A model generated the notes under the pieces. The model saw only the letters and a list, made by a program, of their open reading frames with translations. It made no database searches and was not told where the DNA came from. Below are positions 23,808 to 26,160 of a stretch of 26,160 bases of DNA, one piece after another. Made by a program: the position numbers and the translations under genes. How positions within the stretch are numbered: position 1 is the stretch's first letter; each line of letters starts with the position of its first letter. Source of the DNA: Clostridia bacterium (GTDB taxonomy: Bacteria; Bacillota; Clostridia; Oscillospirales; CAG-272); NCBI GenBank assembly GCA_900767415.1, contig CAAFYZ010000053.1:1-26160 (forward strand). The letters run 5' to 3'.

Positions 23808-25211
23808 TCAGAAGCGCGTCTTGCCGGCAAGCATCAGAAGTGCCGAGCAAATCCGTGCGCGCAGTTCGTTGACGCCGATGATGTCGTCGATCTCGCCGCT
23901 GCAGGCAGCGTGGACGGGGGAGGAGACGCTTTCTTTCCAGCGGGTGATGAGTTCGGTGCGCTTGGTTTCGAGCGTGATATACTTGTCCCATGCGAAGGCG
24001 ACGCCGCTCTCGGCGGGCAGTGCCCCGATCTCGGAAGAATCCGTCGCGTAGACGAGATCCGCACCGAGTGCCTTGGAACCGAGAAGAACGAATGCCGCAC
24101 CGATCGCGTGACCGAGAATGACGGTCACCTTCGCGTTATCGGAGGAGGCATAGGCGAAAGCAAGGGAAGCGAGCGCATCGGCATACGCCGGCTCGTTATC
24201 CGCCTTGACCGCAAGACCGAGAGAATCGGCAAAGGTGACGAGCGGAATTCCGAAGCAGTCGCAGAAATTGATAAATTTCGTGGCTTTCTTCGCGGCTTCC
24301 GCGGTAAGGCGTCCTTCATCGACGGAAAAAGAGGTGGCGATCATGCCGCATCTGACGCCGCCGACCGTTGCAAAGGCAGTGGTGAGCACGGGAGCATATT
24401 CTTTTCCGATCTCATAAAAGACGGCGTTGTCCGCGACCGTCGAGATCACGGAGAGTCCCTCCCCGGCAAAATCGAGATCGCCGAGCATACGGTTGAGGTT
24501 GTCGGCACATTCTCCGACGTCGGAACCGACGCTTGCGTTTTCGGGAAGGAAGGAGACGAGCGAGCGTGCGAAAGCAAAGCATTCCGCGGTATCGCCGGAG
24601 AAAGATACGGTATCGCTCTGCGCATCCTTCACACCGACAAGTTCGGGAGAAGAAACATAGTACGCCGCATCCTTTTCTTTGATGACGAAATCAAAGAGTG
24701 CCGCGATGGACGCCGCAGTGCCGATGCACTTGCCGGAGACGACGGCGATCTGAGGAATGACGCCCGAGGCGTCTGCGACCGTTTTCATGATCTTGCCGTA
24801 AGCCGCAAGGGCGGAGGTTCCCATGAAGATGTCGGTTCCGTCGGAATCGAAGATGCCGATGACGGGCGCGCCGTTGTGAAGAGCCAGTCGGTAGAGGTCG
24901 GTGATTTTCTTTGCGTGCCGTTCGTCGATGACGGCGCCGGCGCGACCGATATCCTCGGCGAACACATAGACGAGTTTGCCGTCTACGGCACCGTAACCGG
25001 TGATGACGCCTTCCAGTTCATTTGCTTTGTCCGTGGCGAGAAATTCGGAAAACGCACGCTTTGTATATGCCGCAGTCTCGACAAAAGTCGAATCGTCGAA
25101 CAGCATGGCAAGGCGGGAGCGGATCCCGGAATTCTCACTCTCGCCGAGTGCCGCGCGGAGTTCGGCGGCAGTGGGGAGGGCACAGACTTCCGTTTTTGTA
25201 AGATTTTCCAA
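23808..25211 (-). CDS. Acyl-CoA carboxyltransferase-domain protein (MmdA/PccB/12S-like), divergent
   Basis: A 467-residue carboxyltransferase of the acyl-CoA carboxylase beta/MmdA family. Recognisable blocks are SRLAMLFDDSTFVE (about residues 30-43), GVITGYGAVDGKLVYVFAED, DERHAKKITDLYRLAL, and two crotonase-like oxyanion regions, GKCIGTAASIAAL and GHAIGAAFVLLGSKALGADLVYA. The usual GG pairs in those loops are changed (IGTAAS, GAAF), so the substrate may differ from methylmalonyl- or glutaconyl-CoA. The start is not certain: strong GGAAGGAG at 25254-25247 is followed by a perfect hairpin (25222-25245), and the first plausible in-frame start is TTG 25211; the frame is open to a TTG at 25295 close to the transcription start. 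First gene of the operon. Confidence 0.8.
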   Translation of the reverse strand: MENLTKTEVCALPTAAELRAALGESENSGIRSRLAMLFDDSTFVETAAYTKRAFSEFLATDKANELEGVITGYGAVDGKLVYVFAEDIGRAGAVIDERHAKKITDLYRLALHNGAPVIGIFDSDGTDIFMGTSALAAYGKIMKTVADASGVIPQIAVVSGKCIGTAASIAALFDFVIKEKDAAYYVSSPELVGVKDAQSDTVSFSGDTAECFAFARSLVSFLPENASVGSDVGECADNLNRMLGDLDFAGEGLSVISTVADNAVFYEIGKEYAPVLTTAFATVGGVRCGMIATSFSVDEGRLTAEAAKKATKFINFCDCFGIPLVTFADSLGLAVKADNEPAYADALASLAFAYASSDNAKVTVILGHAIGAAFVLLGSKALGADLVYATDSSEIGALPAESGVAFAWDKYITLETKRTELITRWKESVSSPVHAACSGEIDDIIGVNELRARICSALLMLAGKTRF

Positions 25212-25221
25212 AACGAATGCC

Positions 25222-25245
25222 GATTTGTTGTAAAAACAACAAATC
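25222..25245 (-). promoter_or_regulatory. Perfect palindrome between Shine-Dalgarno and start codon (operator or RNA hairpin)
   Basis: Arms GATTTGTTGT (25222-25231) and its exact complement (25236-25245) with a 4-base AAAA/TTTT centre. It begins 1 base after the GGAAGGAG Shine-Dalgarno (25254-25247). If folded in RNA, the distance from Shine-Dalgarno to TTG 25211 shrinks from 35 to 11 bases. As DNA, the inner part TTGTTGT-N4-ACAACAA has the same 7-4-7 layout as the Rex redox repressor site TTGTTAA-N4-TTAACAA but differs at the two inner positions of each half. It lies about 60 bases downstream of the predicted transcription start. Confidence 0.6.
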
Positions 25246-25309
25246 TCTCCTTCCTGAAAATAGTTATTGTGCGGTAAAAACCGGAAATAGTCCAACTTTC
25301 ACCACATAT

Positions 25310-25338
25310 ACTATAACACCAAATGCAAGAGATGTCAA
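25310..25338 (-). promoter_or_regulatory. Sigma-A promoter of the decarboxylase operon
   Basis: On the minus strand: perfect TTGACA (25338-25333), 17-base spacer, TATAGT (25315-25310). Transcription near 25303 would give a leader of about 90 bases before TTG 25211. The region 25339-25503 between the two divergent promoters is A/T-rich and holds no gene that I can see. Confidence 0.85.
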
Positions 25339-25503
25339 GAGAAATTTGATATATTTTTGACAAAAGGCGTCGCCGTCGGACAGCGAGAAGAAAAAATGCG
25401 AGGGGTTCCCGTGTCGTTTTGTCGCTTTTTCCGAATTTTATTTCCGAAAATGCAAAAAATATGCGCAAAATTGTAAAATTATCGAAAAGTGCGAAAAAAA
25501 CTC

Positions 25504-25532
25504 TTGTTTCCCGTCGTCGGATATGATATAAT
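25504..25532 (+). promoter_or_regulatory. Sigma-A promoter with extended -10
   Basis: TTGTTT (25504-25509), 17-base spacer, perfect TATAAT (25527-25532) preceded by TGA, an extended -10 element. The downstream gene starts 40 bases later with GGAGG at 25563-25567. Confidence 0.82.
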
Positions 25533-25571
25533 GGAGACAACGAAAAAGAAGAGAATACGAACGGAGGTATC

Positions 25572-26144
25572 ATGATGATGAGAGCTACCAAGAGCCGTAC
25601 GGTTTTCGTTACGATTACCGTCCTTTTGATTCTTGCCGCGCTGTTTGCGATCGGCATTGTAACGACGAATGCGGGAACGAATACCATCGACAAGATTCTT
25701 CCGCGGGGCGGTGTTTCCTATACGCATCTGGATACGCCGATTGCCGTAGGGTCTTACAACAGGATTCCGGCGGAAGACACCGGGGCGTTTGCCGATCTTT
25801 CGACGGTCGATCTTCTGAATTATGTTCTGAGTTTTGACGGTATCGGCGGTTATGTGTTCTTCAAAGCCACCTGTACCTATACGGAATACGATGTGGTACA
25901 TATCTCCGCAGACCATGCCTTTGCGGCACTTTGCGCAAGGAGTGACTTTCCCGACGTTCTGGAGCTTTATGCCGTCGGACGGAAGAACGGGGAGAACGTC
26001 GGCACGATGGCATCCGGCGCGTTGCCGTATGTGACACTGCACCCCGAGACGATCGCATTGCTCCGCGGCAGACAACTCTCGCCGGAGTTCGCGGCATATA
26101 TCCGCGATGCGATGAAGAAGGTCGGACTTGCCGAAAAGTCCTGA
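25572..26144 (+). CDS. Hypothetical membrane-anchored or secreted protein
   Basis: A 190-residue protein that I cannot assign to a family. It begins with basic residues (RATKSR) and a hydrophobic segment (about residues 10-30, VFVTITVLLILAALFAIGIV), a signal anchor or signal peptide without a lipobox cysteine. The remaining 155 residues are soluble, with two cysteines (in the ATCTY and ALCAR stretches) and aromatic residues. Three ATG codons in a row (25572, 25575, 25578) are possible starts; GGAGG at 25563-25567 suits the second best. It has its own strong promoter, divergent from the decarboxylase operon. The gene is complete, ending 16 bases before the window edge, so its operon partners may lie just outside. 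Confidence 0.7.
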   Translation: MMMRATKSRTVFVTITVLLILAALFAIGIVTTNAGTNTIDKILPRGGVSYTHLDTPIAVGSYNRIPAEDTGAFADLSTVDLLNYVLSFDGIGGYVFFKATCTYTEYDVVHISADHAFAALCARSDFPDVLELYAVGRKNGENVGTMASGALPYVTLHPETIALLRGRQLSPEFAAYIRDAMKKVGLAEKS

Positions 26145-26160
26145 TTTTCCGACGGATAAA

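Overview
The window is one end of an assembled contig. Its first 31 bases are a sequencing adapter remnant, so genomic sequence starts at base 32. The gene set suggests an anaerobic or fermentative Bacillota, most likely class Clostridia, that forms spores or descends from spore formers. The evidence is a YabM-like flippase, HU, RqcP, YabP and YabQ in the order known from Bacillus and Clostridia, a GlgC plus GlgD pair, HemZ, and a sodium-pumping biotin-dependent decarboxylase operon. Base composition is fairly GC-rich for the group. The family or genus cannot be named from this sequence.

Layout. Bases 32-4239 (+): truncated hemZ, a MOP-superfamily flippase, then hup-rqcP behind a textbook sigma-A promoter, then yabP-yabQ behind a hairpin terminator that overlaps a possible sigma-E promoter. 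Bases 4322-15164 (+): a glycogen operon, glgB-glgC-glgD-glgA-glgP-GH13 amylase, followed by a shikimate-kinase-like gene. A bidirectional terminator at 15189-15223 faces a minus-strand pair, a small DUF3343 protein and a class V aminotransferase/cysteine desulfurase (16622-15268). Bases 16868-20072 (+): MBL-fold hydrolase, glnS, a ComF-family phosphoribosyltransferase and an unrecognised 48-residue protein. A second bidirectional terminator (20099-20134) faces a five-gene minus-strand operon (25211-20140): acyl-CoA-type carboxyltransferase, OadG-like subunit, biotin carrier, OadB-like sodium pump subunit and OadA-type carboxyltransferase. A divergent promoter drives an unknown membrane-anchored protein (25572-26144).

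How the parts work together. The glycogen genes cover activation of glucose-1-phosphate (GlgC/GlgD), chain growth (GlgA), branching (GlgB) and breakdown (GlgP, GH13). The minus-strand operon would move carboxyl groups to a biotin carrier and release CO2 at a membrane subunit that exports sodium; it is unusual in holding two different carboxyltransferase types for one carrier and one pump. The DUF3343 and aminotransferase pair fits sulfur or selenium handling.

The least explained signals are two RNA-scale structures at translation starts. One is an 18-base inverted repeat that would hide the ribosome binding site of the DUF3343 gene, with a competing shorter hairpin. The other is a perfect 10-bp-arm palindrome between a strong Shine-Dalgarno sequence and the first credible start codon of the decarboxylase operon. 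I saw no tRNA, rRNA, CRISPR array, transposase or phage gene. No gene-free stretch exceeds about 300 bases; the four longest gaps (4240-4478, 16623-16867, 19903-20139 including the small ORF, 25212-25571) are covered by the entries below.
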